64,000 nt of DNA from JBBDIP01 sp050260675 (GCA_050260675.1 JBLNCN010000005.1:1-64000), one strand, 5' to 3'. Shown: positions 31,401-40,425, counted from the first letter of the stretch. The notes: generated from the letters alone by a model not told the origin. A program made the numbers and translations.

Positions 31401-32135
31401 TTGGACGAGGCGATGGAGCGCAAAGTCCAATTCCTAGTTGAATGGATGAAGGAAAGGGGCGCCGAAGCCCGGGCAAAGGGCGCCATTTTTGGCGTCTCCG
31501 GCGGAATTGACTCCGCGCTTGTCCTCGCCCTGGCCAAAAGGGCCTGGCCCCAAAACTGCCTGGGACTGGTCCTGCCATGCCACTCCTTGCAAGAGGACGT
31601 GGATGACGCTCTGGACATACTGAAGCAGTATGAGTGCCCTTACCGGGTGCTGGACCTGTCCGATACCTACGAAACGCTTCTCCGGTCGCTGCCAAGCGAA
31701 GGTCCCGAAGAATGCCTCAGGCTGGCGCGAGCCAACTTAAAGCCCAGGCTACGAATGCTTACACTCTACTATCACGCCAACCTCCTGAACTACATGGTGG
31801 TGGGCACAGGCAACAGGGACGAGATCTACGTCGGCTATTCCACGAAATACGGCGACGGCGGCGTCGACATACAGCCGCTGGGGGCCCTGACCAAGGGAGA
31901 GGTCCGCGAATTGGCCAGGTACCTCGGAGTTCCTCCTCGGATCGTGGGGAAACCTCCATCGGCAGGCCTCTGGGAAGGACAGACCGATGAGGAAGAGATG
32001 GGGATTACCTACAGGGACATAGACGCGTACCTTCAGGGACAAGAGGTGCCGGAGGAAGTAAGGCTCAAGATCGAGAGAAGGCACCGGACCTCGGAACACA
32101 AGAGAAGGACGCCTCCCATCCCGGAAATGGAATAG
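31401..32135 (+). CDS. nadE: NAD(+) synthase, ammonia-dependent type
   Basis: The 244-aa enzyme amidates deamido-NAD+ with ATP and ammonia. It has the N-type ATP pyrophosphatase loop SGGIDSA (33-39), then VVGTGNRDEIYVGYSTKYGDGGVDIQPLGALTKGEV, and a final KRRTPP. There is no glutaminase domain, so it depends on ammonia or a separate glutaminase. The start may be TTG 31401 (GGGGGTGG upstream) or GTG 31392. Confidence 0.94.
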   Translation: MDEAMERKVQFLVEWMKERGAEARAKGAIFGVSGGIDSALVLALAKRAWPQNCLGLVLPCHSLQEDVDDALDILKQYECPYRVLDLSDTYETLLRSLPSEGPEECLRLARANLKPRLRMLTLYYHANLLNYMVVGTGNRDEIYVGYSTKYGDGGVDIQPLGALTKGEVRELARYLGVPPRIVGKPPSAGLWEGQTDEEEMGITYRDIDAYLQGQEVPEEVRLKIERRHRTSEHKRRTPPIPEME

Positions 32136-32147
32136 GAGGGACTCATA

Positions 32148-32879
32148 ATGTCAGGACACTCAAAGTGGCACAACATACGGCTCAAGAAAGCCAAGACCGA
32201 CGCCGCCAAATCCGGCATTACCTCTAAGTGCTTGCGCGACATCATGCTTGCCGCTCGTTCAGGCGGCGGAAATCCCGACGCCAACTTCCGGCTCAAGATA
32301 GCTATCGAGCGCGCCCGCGACGCCAACGTGTCTTCCGACAGCATTACCCGCGCCATAAAGCGTGGTATCGGCGAGGGCGAGGGCGGCCCCATGGAAGAAC
32401 TCACCTACGAGGCCTACGGCCCGGGAGGCGCGGCCATATTGGTAATGGCCGCGACCGACAACCGGAACCGTACCGCGTCGGAGATACGCTACATTTTCTC
32501 CAAGCACGGCGGCCGGCTTGCCGAGCTCGGCTCCGTGGCGTGGATGTTCGAGCAAAAGGGCGTCATTGAACTCGATCGTGAAGGAATGTCCGAAGACGAC
32601 GCCTTCGCGCTGGCCCTCGACGCCGGGGCTGAGGACGTCAAGACAGAGGACGAGGTCTACGAGATCTACACCGCTCCCGCGGAACTGGAGTCCGTGAGGA
32701 ACAAAATCGAGGCTGCGGGAGTGAAAGTGGCTTCGTCGGACCTCACCATGGTCCCAAAAAGCACCGTCACCCTTACCGCCGAAGAGGAAGAGAAGATCAT
32801 CAAGCTCCTGGACGCTCTAGAGGAACAGGACGACGTCTCCCAGGTCCACACCAACTACGAGGGCCCCGAAGAGCAATAA
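32148..32879 (+). CDS. yebC: YebC/PmpR-family protein
   Basis: The 243-aa protein has the universal start SGHSKWHNIRLKKAKTDAAK and three domains typical of YebC (NITRAIKRG-like region, EAYGPGGAA, and FEQKGVIELD). YebC proteins act as regulators or help ribosomes through proline stretches. It sits 12 bases after nadE with ribosome binding site AGGAGGG. Its stop codon lies in the first left arm of an alternative RNA hairpin that could affect the next gene. Confidence 0.96.
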   Translation: MSGHSKWHNIRLKKAKTDAAKSGITSKCLRDIMLAARSGGGNPDANFRLKIAIERARDANVSSDSITRAIKRGIGEGEGGPMEELTYEAYGPGGAAILVMAATDNRNRTASEIRYIFSKHGGRLAELGSVAWMFEQKGVIELDREGMSEDDAFALALDAGAEDVKTEDEVYEIYTAPAELESVRNKIEAAGVKVASSDLTMVPKSTVTLTAEEEEKIIKLLDALEEQDDVSQVHTNYEGPEEQ

Positions 32880-32958
32880 GCCCTTGTAGAGCAAGAGCAT
32901 CCTGCATAAGCCCTCACTTCTTGGGAAGAATATCCTTCCTGGAGTGAGGGCTTATTGC
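32873..32958 (+). promoter_or_regulatory. Alternative hairpins spanning the yebC stop and the bofC-like start
   Basis: The segment 32943-32958 (AGTGAGGGCTTATTGC) carries the ribosome binding region and TTG start of the next gene. It can pair perfectly with two upstream segments: GCAATAAGCCCT (32873-32884, containing the yebC stop) over 12 bp, or ATAAGCCCTCACT (32906-32918) over 13 bp. There is no T-run after it, so it is not a normal terminator. Confidence 0.65.
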
Positions 32959-33554
32959 AAGGACGCCATCGCAAAGCGCTTAGGGTCACTCTGGCCGTTC
33001 TATCGATCCTGACTGTGGTTGCCGCCGCCTTGGTGCTGGAGGGGGTCCTCCACGATGGCTCCGGCGGCCGGTGGCCGTGGCCCTTCGGCACGAGGAAGAC
33101 CCCGCCGGGCGCGGCAACTGTGACTTATTCGATGAGGTATGCCGGCTGCAAAGACGTCGTGAGCAGCGTGACCGAACTGCCCCAAACCGATCTGGCCGGC
33201 GTGGTCGCAACCTTAGCGGGAACGTGGACTGTAGTGGAGTCCGCCGATAGCCACGTGAGGGTCGAAAGAGAGACCGGCGGGTATTGTCCGGTGCATGAGG
33301 ACTTCCGCTTTGTCGCCCTCTTCAAGGGCAGTCCGACTGAGAAACCCCACGTTTGCGTGTTCCGGGGACAGAAAGCCGATCCGGCGTTCATAACGAGGGA
33401 GAGGCGGGATCTTACCGAAGACGTCCTCTATCCGCAGGAAAAGAAAAGCCTGCAGGCGGGCATCCTCATTACCCGCGAAGCAAGCGACCCACCGGACCTC
33501 GACCTCGACGAAAAAGCAGACGCCCTCCTGCAGGGCATAGGCGAAGGACGCTAG
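32955..33554 (+). CDS. BofC-like protein (forespore checkpoint)
   Basis: The 199-aa protein has an N-terminal membrane anchor or signal (about 10-30) and an exported domain. Similarity to the BofC C-terminal domain is weak (about 55-130, with TWTVVESADSHVRVERE and VCVFRGQKAD); the position between yebC and ruvC strongly supports it, because bofC precedes ruvA in Bacillus. BofC restrains the SpoIVB signalling protease that leads to sigma-K activation. Three cysteines in the exported part could form a disulfide. TTG 32955 follows GTGAGGG inside a hairpin arm. Confidence 0.65.
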   Translation: MQGRHRKALRVTLAVLSILTVVAAALVLEGVLHDGSGGRWPWPFGTRKTPPGAATVTYSMRYAGCKDVVSSVTELPQTDLAGVVATLAGTWTVVESADSHVRVERETGGYCPVHEDFRFVALFKGSPTEKPHVCVFRGQKADPAFITRERRDLTEDVLYPQEKKSLQAGILITREASDPPDLDLDEKADALLQGIGEGR

Positions 33555-33601
33555 AGGTATACCCCGCCGCCGCGTAGAAAACCCCCTGCGGAGGCGATGT
33601 T

Positions 33602-34156
33602 TTGCGCGTTCTGGGCATTGATCCCGGCATCGAGAGGACCGGTTGGGGAGTTGTCGACACCAAGTCCCGTGACTTTTCTGCGCGTGACTACGGTTGCATA
33701 GTGACCCCGAAGACCGACGGCCTTCCGCAAAGGCTTGTCGCCATCGCGGCCGCGCTGAACCAGATACTCGATAACCACCAGATTGACGTGGTTGCGGTCG
33801 AACAGATCTTTTTCGCCAAGAACGCCAAATCAGCCATAGACGTCGGCCACTCTCGAGGTGTGTGCCTGTATCTTTCCGGGCTGCGGGGGATCCCCATCGA
33901 AGAAGTGACCCCGCTCCAGGTCAAGTCCGCGGTCGTGGGATACGGCAACGCCACCAAGGACCAGGTCGGCGTCATGGTAAAGCAGATACTGGGGCTCCCG
34001 AAGATCCCGCGTCCCGATGACACGTGTGACGCCCTCGCCATCGCCATTACCGCCGGGATCCAGAGATCGTTCAGCGCCGTGCTCCATAAGGCGGGCCCGA
34101 GCGGCCAGGGGAGTCGCCTGAGGACGACCACTTTGGGCCCCAAGGAGGACCTATGA
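33602..34156 (+). CDS. ruvC: Holliday junction resolvase RuvC
   Basis: The 184-aa endonuclease resolves four-way junctions. Catalytic acidic residues are visible at D7 (LGIDPG), the E of VAVEQIFFAKN, and the C-terminal DDTCDALAIAI. The start is TTG 33602 after GGAGG. It overlaps ruvA by four bases (ATGA). Most Bacillus lack ruvC in this place, but Clostridia commonly have ruvCAB together. Confidence 0.96.
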   Translation: MRVLGIDPGIERTGWGVVDTKSRDFSARDYGCIVTPKTDGLPQRLVAIAAALNQILDNHQIDVVAVEQIFFAKNAKSAIDVGHSRGVCLYLSGLRGIPIEEVTPLQVKSAVVGYGNATKDQVGVMVKQILGLPKIPRPDDTCDALAIAITAGIQRSFSAVLHKAGPSGQGSRLRTTTLGPKEDL

Positions 34157-34743
34157 TATCCGAGCTCCGAGGAATCGTCGTTGACGCAGGCATGGATTAT
34201 CTCGTGGTGGACACCGCGGGCGTGGGACTCGAGGTAAAGGTGACGCCCCGCCTCGCGTCCCGGTACTCCCGGGACGACCGGGTTCACATCTACACAAGGC
34301 TCATTGTGAGGGAAGACGCCTGGAACCTGTACGGCTTCGGTTCCCGCGAGGAGCGGGCCTGCTTTGACCTCTTGCTTACGGTAAGAGGGATCGGAGCCAA
34401 GGTCGCCCTGAGCGTGGTCTCGCACCTTCAGCCGTCCGAGTTCTACCGCGCGATACTAACGGAGGACGACCGGCCCCTTGTGGGGGTACCCGGTGTGGGG
34501 AAGAAGACGGCCGGCAGGATGATCCTTGAACTTAGGGACCGCATCGGCCTTAACGCCAAGGAAGAGACGGCCAAGGCAGCTCCGGCCGGGAACGTTGAAG
34601 AAGAAGCGCAGCAAGGCCTCATGGCCCTGGGATACACCTGGCAGGAGGCCAAGGAAGCTGTGGCGAAGGCAAGGGCCACGGACCCCGACATCGACGTAGA
34701 GACTCTTCTTAGGGAGGCCTTGAGGCGACTTGCCAGATCCTGA
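34153..34743 (+). CDS. ruvA: Holliday junction branch migration protein RuvA
   Basis: The 196-aa protein tetramerises on Holliday junctions and recruits RuvB. It has the N-terminal OB fold (MISELRGIVVD), two HhH motifs (VRGIGAKVAL, VPGVGKKTAGRM) and the C-terminal RuvB-binding helix bundle (ALGYTWQEAKEAV). It overlaps ruvC and ruvB. Confidence 0.97.
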   Translation: MISELRGIVVDAGMDYLVVDTAGVGLEVKVTPRLASRYSRDDRVHIYTRLIVREDAWNLYGFGSREERACFDLLLTVRGIGAKVALSVVSHLQPSEFYRAILTEDDRPLVGVPGVGKKTAGRMILELRDRIGLNAKEETAKAAPAGNVEEEAQQGLMALGYTWQEAKEAVAKARATDPDIDVETLLREALRRLARS

Positions 34744-35782
34744 TAGGGACATCATCTCCAAAGAACGGCAGCCCGAGGATGACGTATTGGAGGAATCGCT
34801 GCGGCCCCGCCACCTGGGCGAGTACATGGGGCAGGAGCGCATCAAGGAAAACCTCGGCGTCTCCATAGAGGCGGCCCGCCAACGGGGCGATGCCCTGGAC
34901 CACATCCTGCTGTCAGGCCCTCCCGGGTTGGGGAAGACGTCCCTGGCCTACGTGATCGCGAACGAGTTGGGGGTCGGCATCAGGGTGACCTCGGGTCCGG
35001 CCATTGAGCGGGCCGGAGACCTGGTCGCCATCCTCACCAACCTTGAAGACAGGGACATTCTGTTCATAGATGAGATCCACCGCCTATCCCACGTGGCCGA
35101 AGAAGCCCTGTATCCCGCTATGGAGGACTTCAGTTTCGACTGGGTCGCGGGGAAAGGGCCTCAGGCCCGCACCTACAGGTTGAAGCTCCCTCACTTCACG
35201 CTGGTGGCCGCGACCACCAGGAGCGGGCTCCTCACATCGCCCCTGCGGGATAGGTTCGGCATCAACTTCCGGCTGGAGTTCTATAGCGAGCAGGAGCTTT
35301 TTGACGTTATCGAGCGTTCAGCCCGGATCCTGGGGATCAGGATCGACAGGGGCGGCGCTCTCGAGATCGCGTCCCGGTCCCGGGGGACACCCAGGATTGC
35401 CAACCGGCTCTTGCGCAGGGTCAGGGACTTCGCTCAGGTGAGGAAGGACGGCGAAGTCACCAGGACAGTAGCGAAAGAGGCGCTGGCACTCCTGGATATT
35501 GACGAGATGGGGCTGGACAGGCTGGACCGGCAGATCCTCGAGGCTGTGGCGGACAAGTATGGCGGAGGGCCGGTGGGGTTGTCGACGCTGGCCGCGTGCC
35601 TTTCAGAGGACCCCGGTACCTTGGAGGACGTATACGAACCATATCTTTTGCAGATAGGTTTCCTGGAGAGGACGCCGAGAGGGAGGAGCATCACCAAGCG
35701 GGCGCTCCAGTACCTGGGTAAGGAAGAGGACCTGGGCAAGGAAGGGGCACCCGCTCAGGGGAGGCTTTTTGACCACCAGTGA
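34730..35782 (+). CDS. ruvB: Holliday junction branch migration ATPase RuvB
   Basis: The 350-aa AAA+ motor has Walker A GPPGLGKTS, Walker B LFIDEIHRL, sensor 1 AATTRSG, arginine finger region PLRDRFG, and a C-terminal winged helix (TPRGRSITKRA). It starts with TTG inside the end of ruvA and its stop overlaps the queH start (GTGA). Confidence 0.98.
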   Translation: MPDPDRDIISKERQPEDDVLEESLRPRHLGEYMGQERIKENLGVSIEAARQRGDALDHILLSGPPGLGKTSLAYVIANELGVGIRVTSGPAIERAGDLVAILTNLEDRDILFIDEIHRLSHVAEEALYPAMEDFSFDWVAGKGPQARTYRLKLPHFTLVAATTRSGLLTSPLRDRFGINFRLEFYSEQELFDVIERSARILGIRIDRGGALEIASRSRGTPRIANRLLRRVRDFAQVRKDGEVTRTVAKEALALLDIDEMGLDRLDRQILEAVADKYGGGPVGLSTLAACLSEDPGTLEDVYEPYLLQIGFLERTPRGRSITKRALQYLGKEEDLGKEGAPAQGRLFDHQ

Positions 35783-36384
35783 AGGTCCTCCTGCACTCGT
35801 GTTGCGCCCCATGCACCACCTTCCCGCTGTCCTTGCTTCGCTCTCTCGGGCACTCGGTCCACGGGGTTTTTCACAACCCCAATATCCACCCACTGGAGGA
35901 AAGGGACAGGCGGCTTGCCGCATACATGGATTTCGCGGCGAGCGAGGATCTGAAAGTCCTTACGCTGGGGCAAGAGGAATCGCGAACCGGCGCTTTTCCG
36001 GGTGAGGCCCGGGCTGCGGGCGACACCGGCGAGGATCTGGGAGAGGATCCCGCTCACGAGGAGTGGCTCTCCCGAGTAAGCGAAGACCTCGCGAAGCCCG
36101 GCCGCTGCCGCCTGTGCTACCTGCACCGCCTTCTCCCGGTGGCCCGTCTCGCCAGGGAAGCAGGCTACGACTGCTTCACAACCAGCTTGCTCCTGTCGAT
36201 TTACCAGGACCACCAGGGCATCGTGGAGGCCGGTGAAGAGGCGGCAAGGCAGGCGGGAGTCCCGTTCCTGTACCATGATTTCAGGGTCGGATACCGCCGC
36301 AGCAGGGAAATGGCGCGGGGCCGTCACCTTTACATGCAGAAGTACTGCGGGTGCGAGTTCAGCGCGCCTTCGAGCGAGCGCTGA
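35779..36384 (+). CDS. queH: Epoxyqueuosine reductase QueH
   Basis: The 201-aa iron-sulfur enzyme performs the last step of queuosine synthesis in tRNA. It has the DUF208 cysteine pairs: HSCCAPC near the N-terminus, CRLCYLHR in the middle, and YCGCEFS at the end. It replaces the B12-dependent QueG. The neighbours queA and tgt carry out the preceding tRNA steps, so the last three steps of the pathway are encoded within five kilobases. Confidence 0.93.
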   Translation: MKVLLHSCCAPCTTFPLSLLRSLGHSVHGVFHNPNIHPLEERDRRLAAYMDFAASEDLKVLTLGQEESRTGAFPGEARAAGDTGEDLGEDPAHEEWLSRVSEDLAKPGRCRLCYLHRLLPVARLAREAGYDCFTTSLLLSIYQDHQGIVEAGEEAARQAGVPFLYHDFRVGYRRSREMARGRHLYMQKYCGCEFSAPSSER

Positions 36385-36474
36385 CCGGCACACGCTTTTG
36401 GCTTGCCTCACGGTTTCAGGCTAGGTTATTGTCGAAGACGCGGGTAAAGCCGCGAAGGCAGAGGAGGTCTTGGG

Positions 36475-36699
36475 GTGCAGGGTAGCTCGGACCTATCCAG
36501 GTTACTTGTGTTAGTCGGCATCGTCATTGTGGCGCTAGGGCTCCTCGTTGGCCTCATCGGCCGTTTCACCCGCCTGGGCCGCTTGCCGGGGGATATCGTG
36601 TACCGAAGGGGCAACTTCACGTTCTACTTTCCCCTAGCCACGTGTCTCCTTTTGAGCGGGATCCTGACGCTTTTGGCATGGGTGTTGAGAAGAAGATGA
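36475..36699 (+). CDS. DUF2905-family small membrane protein
   Basis: This 74-aa protein has two transmembrane helices (about 10-28 and 49-68) separated by the conserved loop GRFTRLGRLPGDIVYRRGNF. Its function is unknown. It is often found between ruvB and queA in Clostridia, as here. The start codon is GTG at 36475, and the TGA stop overlaps the next ATG. Confidence 0.9.
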   Translation: MQGSSDLSRLLVLVGIVIVALGLLVGLIGRFTRLGRLPGDIVYRRGNFTFYFPLATCLLLSGILTLLAWVLRRR

Positions 36700-38171
36700 C
36701 AAAACTCACAAAGCGGATGCCGGTTATGGGGATGGCGCTACGTGCCGCCCTCGCGGTGGCTATCTCCGCGGCTACGGTCTCCGGCATCGCTATGGCGCAG
36801 GCCGGGACAAGCCTCTCGTTCGAGAATCCCCCCAGGATCCTGGTGGGACTCACCCGGGTGGCCTCGGTAACGCTTTCGTCCGCATCTCCCATTGTCCTGA
36901 GAGGGACTACCGCTCCGGTTAGCCCATTGCCCCCGGTCACGGTGCCGGCGGGGACGGAGGTCACCCTCTCGATAGCAGGGAGCAACGTCTCTTGGGGCTT
37001 CACTCCGCGGGGCGGGGCCACGCAGGTGGGGCAGAGCTCCGGGCCGGTGCTTCTCGGGGCGCCGCCCGAGGGTCCTACGCCGGTGATCAACGTAAGCCGC
37101 GCCCAGGGAGCTGCCGCCGGCATATCTGGAAGGTCCTACAGGGGCTGCATGGTGGCTATCCCCTCCGCGGGGACCATCCTTCTGGCCAACGCGGTCGATA
37201 TTGAGGATTACGTGAAGTCCACGGTAGGGGCGGAGATCCCTGATGGCTGGCACCTGGAATGCCAGAAAGCGCAGGCTGTGGCGGTCCGCAGCTACGCCGC
37301 CTACAAGGTCGGCCTCACGAAAGGCGGCACCTTCGACGACTGGGATTCCCGGTATTGCTCGCTCACCGAGGCCGATGTCCGGCTATGGGCGACAGACCAG
37401 GTGTACCGGGGCGTGGAGGAAGAGAACCCGCTTTCGGTCGAGGCTGCTACCGCTACCAGGGGAGTGGTGCTCGCCTACTCGTCCATGCCCGCCGCGACTT
37501 TCTACCACTCCGATGCGGGCGGCATGACCGAAGAGCCCCCTTACGTGTGGGCGGGCGGGACGGCCTCGCCTTATCTTCGCTCCGTCGTCGAAGTCCCTCA
37601 TGAGTCGCCCTACTCCTCGTGGACGGTCCTTCTCACGCCTTCCGAGGTCGCGACCGGGTTCAAATCGCTGGGGATAATCCCTTCTTCTCCGCCGGACATT
37701 ATTGCGGGACGGGGTCCCGGCGTTTCGGGCAGGTGGTCGGGGGTTTCGGTAGAGACTGGGAGCGGGCCGGCGACGGTGTCCGCAACCCAGTTCAGGGCTG
37801 CCTTCCCCCAAGTCCGCAGCATGCTGTTTTCGTCCTACTCCTTCGGAGGCGGCAAAGAGACCCGGGCGCTCCTTTCCGGCGGCCTTACGGCCTACGTGCA
37901 ATCTGACGGCCAGGTAGCCGGAGTGAACTTGAGGGACGCGGCCGTCATCGGCGGGAACGGCGAGATGCTCCGCGCAACCGGAGGGGTCTACGCGACCACC
38001 GGGGCAGTCTTTGACGGGCCCGCGGCGTACGCGCTCCGGGGCAGCGGCTGGGGCCACGGTATAGGGATGTCCCAATACGGCGCGAAGGCTATGGCGGAAT
38101 CAGGTGTCTTAGCCCCCGCCATTCTGAGCCATTACTACCCAGAGACAGCGTGGGAGCAGTGGTGGCAATGA
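36696..38171 (+). CDS. SpoIID/LytB-domain protein
   Basis: The 491-aa exported protein has a signal peptide (about 8-33) and a C-terminal SpoIID domain (about 175-485): VDIEDYVKSTVGAEIPDGW, KAQAVAVRSYA, and WGHGIGMSQYGAKAMA. SpoIID proteins are lytic transglycosylases that remodel peptidoglycan during engulfment or germination. An N-terminal Ser/Thr/Pro-rich stretch of about 130 residues precedes it. The start at ATG 36696 overlaps the DUF2905 stop (ATGA); an ATG at 36678 is an alternative. Confidence 0.88.
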   Translation: MTKLTKRMPVMGMALRAALAVAISAATVSGIAMAQAGTSLSFENPPRILVGLTRVASVTLSSASPIVLRGTTAPVSPLPPVTVPAGTEVTLSIAGSNVSWGFTPRGGATQVGQSSGPVLLGAPPEGPTPVINVSRAQGAAAGISGRSYRGCMVAIPSAGTILLANAVDIEDYVKSTVGAEIPDGWHLECQKAQAVAVRSYAAYKVGLTKGGTFDDWDSRYCSLTEADVRLWATDQVYRGVEEENPLSVEAATATRGVVLAYSSMPAATFYHSDAGGMTEEPPYVWAGGTASPYLRSVVEVPHESPYSSWTVLLTPSEVATGFKSLGIIPSSPPDIIAGRGPGVSGRWSGVSVETGSGPATVSATQFRAAFPQVRSMLFSSYSFGGGKETRALLSGGLTAYVQSDGQVAGVNLRDAAVIGGNGEMLRATGGVYATTGAVFDGPAAYALRGSGWGHGIGMSQYGAKAMAESGVLAPAILSHYYPETAWEQWWQ

Positions 38172-38193
38172 CCGGAGGCAGGTGAATCCCGAT

Positions 38194-39222
38194 ATGAGAG
38201 TGGATGAGTTCGACTACCAATTGCCGCCGGAACTCATAGCCCAGGACCCGATCCCCCACAGGGACCGCTCCAGGCTTCTAGTGGTGGACAGAGCCAGCGG
38301 AGCCATCACACACGGTCGGTTCTACGACGTGGTGGAGTACCTCCGTCCCGGTGACGCTATTGTCGTGAACAATACCAAGGTGATCCCGGCACGTCTTCGG
38401 GGAACTCGCGCTACGGGAGGCAAGGTCGAGGTGCTCCTCCTGCGAAACCTGGGCTCCGACACCTGGGAGTGCCTTGTGAAGCCGGGTCAGAAGACCCGCG
38501 TAGGCGACCGCCTGTACTTCGGCGAGGATGGAGCCCAGCTTACCGGTACCGTAGTAGCGCGCACCGGATACGGTGGGCGGATCGTGAATTGGTCGTACCA
38601 GGGAACGTGGGAGGAGGTCCTTGATCGCCTGGGCGAGACGCCTCTCCCTCCGTACATAAAGAAGCCGCTCCGGGAGCCTTCCCGCTATCAGACCGTCTAC
38701 GCCTCGGTGCCGGGTTCGGCTGCCGCACCCACAGCCGGGCTCCACTTCACGCCCGAGCTCCTGAGCCGAGTGAGGGCGGCAGGGTGCGAAGTCCTGGAAG
38801 TGACGCTGAACGTGGGCCTCGGGACCTTCAGGCCGGTGAGGGAGGAGTCGGTGGAAGCCCACAACATGCACGAGGAGTACTTCCAGGTGACGGAAGAGAC
38901 CGGACGCGCCGTGAACAGGGTGAAAAGAAGCGGCGGGCGGATATACGCCGTTGGGACCACCGTAGTTAGGACGCTTGAAAGCTGTGCCGGCGAGGACGGC
39001 GAGGTCAGACCGGACACCGCGGCTACCAGGCTTTTCATATATCCCGGGTACCGGTTCAAGGTGGTGGACCGCCTCATCACCAACTTCCACCTGCCCAAGT
39101 CGACGCTCCTCATGCTTGTCTCGGCTTTCGGGGGCAAAGACCTTATGATGAAGGCCTATCGCGAGGCGGTCGCGGAGAGGTACCGGTTCTTCTCTTTCGG
39201 CGACGCCATGCTGATCCTTTAG
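38194..39222 (+). CDS. queA: tRNA preQ1(34) S-adenosylmethionine ribosyltransferase-isomerase
   Basis: The 342-aa enzyme transfers the ribosyl part of SAM to preQ1 in tRNA, giving epoxyqueuosine. Family regions include DFDYQLPPELIAQDP-type start (EFDYQLPPELIAQDP), VNNTKVIPARLRG, AAPTAGLHFT, and FHLPKSTLLMLVSAF. ATG 38194 follows AGGTG; GTG 38182 is an alternative. The TAG stop opens the 16-bp tandem repeat. Confidence 0.97.
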   Translation: MRVDEFDYQLPPELIAQDPIPHRDRSRLLVVDRASGAITHGRFYDVVEYLRPGDAIVVNNTKVIPARLRGTRATGGKVEVLLLRNLGSDTWECLVKPGQKTRVGDRLYFGEDGAQLTGTVVARTGYGGRIVNWSYQGTWEEVLDRLGETPLPPYIKKPLREPSRYQTVYASVPGSAAAPTAGLHFTPELLSRVRAAGCEVLEVTLNVGLGTFRPVREESVEAHNMHEEYFQVTEETGRAVNRVKRSGGRIYAVGTTVVRTLESCAGEDGEVRPDTAATRLFIYPGYRFKVVDRLITNFHLPKSTLLMLVSAFGGKDLMMKAYREAVAERYRFFSFGDAMLIL

Positions 39223-39284
39223 CATGCCGCTCCTACAGCATGCCGCTCCTACAGCATGCTGCTCCTGTAGCATGCGGATCCTAT
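39221..39284 (+). repeat. Four tandem 16-bp repeats between queA and tgt
   Basis: AGCATGCCGCTCCTAC occurs at 39221-39236 and 39237-39252, then as AGCATGCTGCTCCTGT (39253-39268) and AGCATGCGGATCCTAT (39269-39284). The first unit starts within the queA TAG stop; the last ends just before the tgt ribosome binding site. Each unit contains the palindrome GCATGC. Confidence 0.95.
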
Positions 39285-39300
39285 AACGAGGTGGCCGCAT

Positions 39301-40425
39301 ATGCCCGAACTGCAGTTCAAGGTTGAAGCGACTTACGGGGAAGCCAGGCTAGGCAGCCTGCATACACCTCACGGGGATATCGAGACTCCGGTCTTTATGC
39401 CTGTGGGCACCCAGGCTACAGTGAAATCGGTCCTGCCTGAGGACGTCCTTGAGACCGGCAGCCGGATCATCCTTTCCAACGCTTATCACCTGTTTCTCAG
39501 GCCCGGCTCCGAGACCGTGCGCAGCGCGGGCGGCCTCCACAGGTTCATGAACTGGCCCGGCGCAATCCTTACCGACAGCGGCGGCTTTCAGATCATGAGC
39601 CTGGGTCATATGGTGAAGGTGGACGACGGAGGCGCTTCCTTCAGATCCCACATTGACGGCCGGCCCATCCGGTACACTCCCAAAGATTCGGTAAGGACCC
39701 AGGTCGACCTCGGCTCCGACATCATCATGTGCCTGGACCAGCTCGTTACGTATCCCGTGAGAAGGGAGGAGGCCGCTGAGGCGGTGAGGAGGACCACCGT
39801 CTGGGCCAGGGAGCAAAGGGAGATGGATGTCCCTGAGAAGCAGGCGCTCTTCGGGATCGTGCAAGGTTCCACGTACAAGGACTTGCGGGAACGGTCAGCA
39901 AGGGAACTCTCGGAGATGGACTTTCCCGGTTACGCCCTGGGCGGTTTCTCAGTCGGAGAGCCAAAGACCGAGTTCTACGACTGCTTGGCCTTCACAACCG
40001 CGCTGTTGCCGCCGGGCAAGCCCAGATACCTCATGGGCGTGGGGCACCCCGTAGACCTGATCGAGGGGGCGCTGCACGGAGTAGACATGTTCGACTGCGT
40101 GCTCCCTACAAGAAACGCCAGGCACGGCCGGGCTTTCACTTTCGAGGGACCGCTCAATATGAGAAACGCAGCCCACGCCGGCGATGAGAGACCAATGGAG
40201 CAGGACTGCGATTGCCTGGCCTGCAGGGGCTTTTCCCGCTCCTATATCCGCCACCTCCTGGTCGCGGAAGAGACTCTGGCCTCCACGCTCATTACGGTAC
40301 ATAACCTGCGCTTCTTCCAGCGGTTCATGGAGCGGTTGCGTCTTCGAATAAGGCAGGGCTCCGCCAGGGAGTTCCGCAGCGAAATGGAGAGACTTTATCC
40401 CGTCAGCGAAAAGAAGCGAATCTGA
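39301..40425 (+). CDS. tgt: tRNA-guanine transglycosylase
   Basis: The 374-aa enzyme swaps guanine-34 for preQ1 in Tyr/His/Asn/Asp tRNAs. The substrate pocket and catalytic Asp regions are present (ILTDSGGFQIMSL, GGFSVGEP, MFDCVLPTRNARHG). Zinc ligands are in CDCLACRGFSRSYIRHLL. Length is normal. Ribosome binding site GAGGTGG. Confidence 0.98.
   Translation: MPELQFKVEATYGEARLGSLHTPHGDIETPVFMPVGTQATVKSVLPEDVLETGSRIILSNAYHLFLRPGSETVRSAGGLHRFMNWPGAILTDSGGFQIMSLGHMVKVDDGGASFRSHIDGRPIRYTPKDSVRTQVDLGSDIIMCLDQLVTYPVRREEAAEAVRRTTVWAREQREMDVPEKQALFGIVQGSTYKDLRERSARELSEMDFPGYALGGFSVGEPKTEFYDCLAFTTALLPPGKPRYLMGVGHPVDLIEGALHGVDMFDCVLPTRNARHGRAFTFEGPLNMRNAAHAGDERPMEQDCDCLACRGFSRSYIRHLLVAEETLASTLITVHNLRFFQRFMERLRLRIRQGSAREFRSEMERLYPVSEKKRI

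Noticed and set aside
39221..39284. Possible CRISPR array
   Set aside because: The units are 16 bp and directly adjacent with no spacers; it is a simple tandem repeat.
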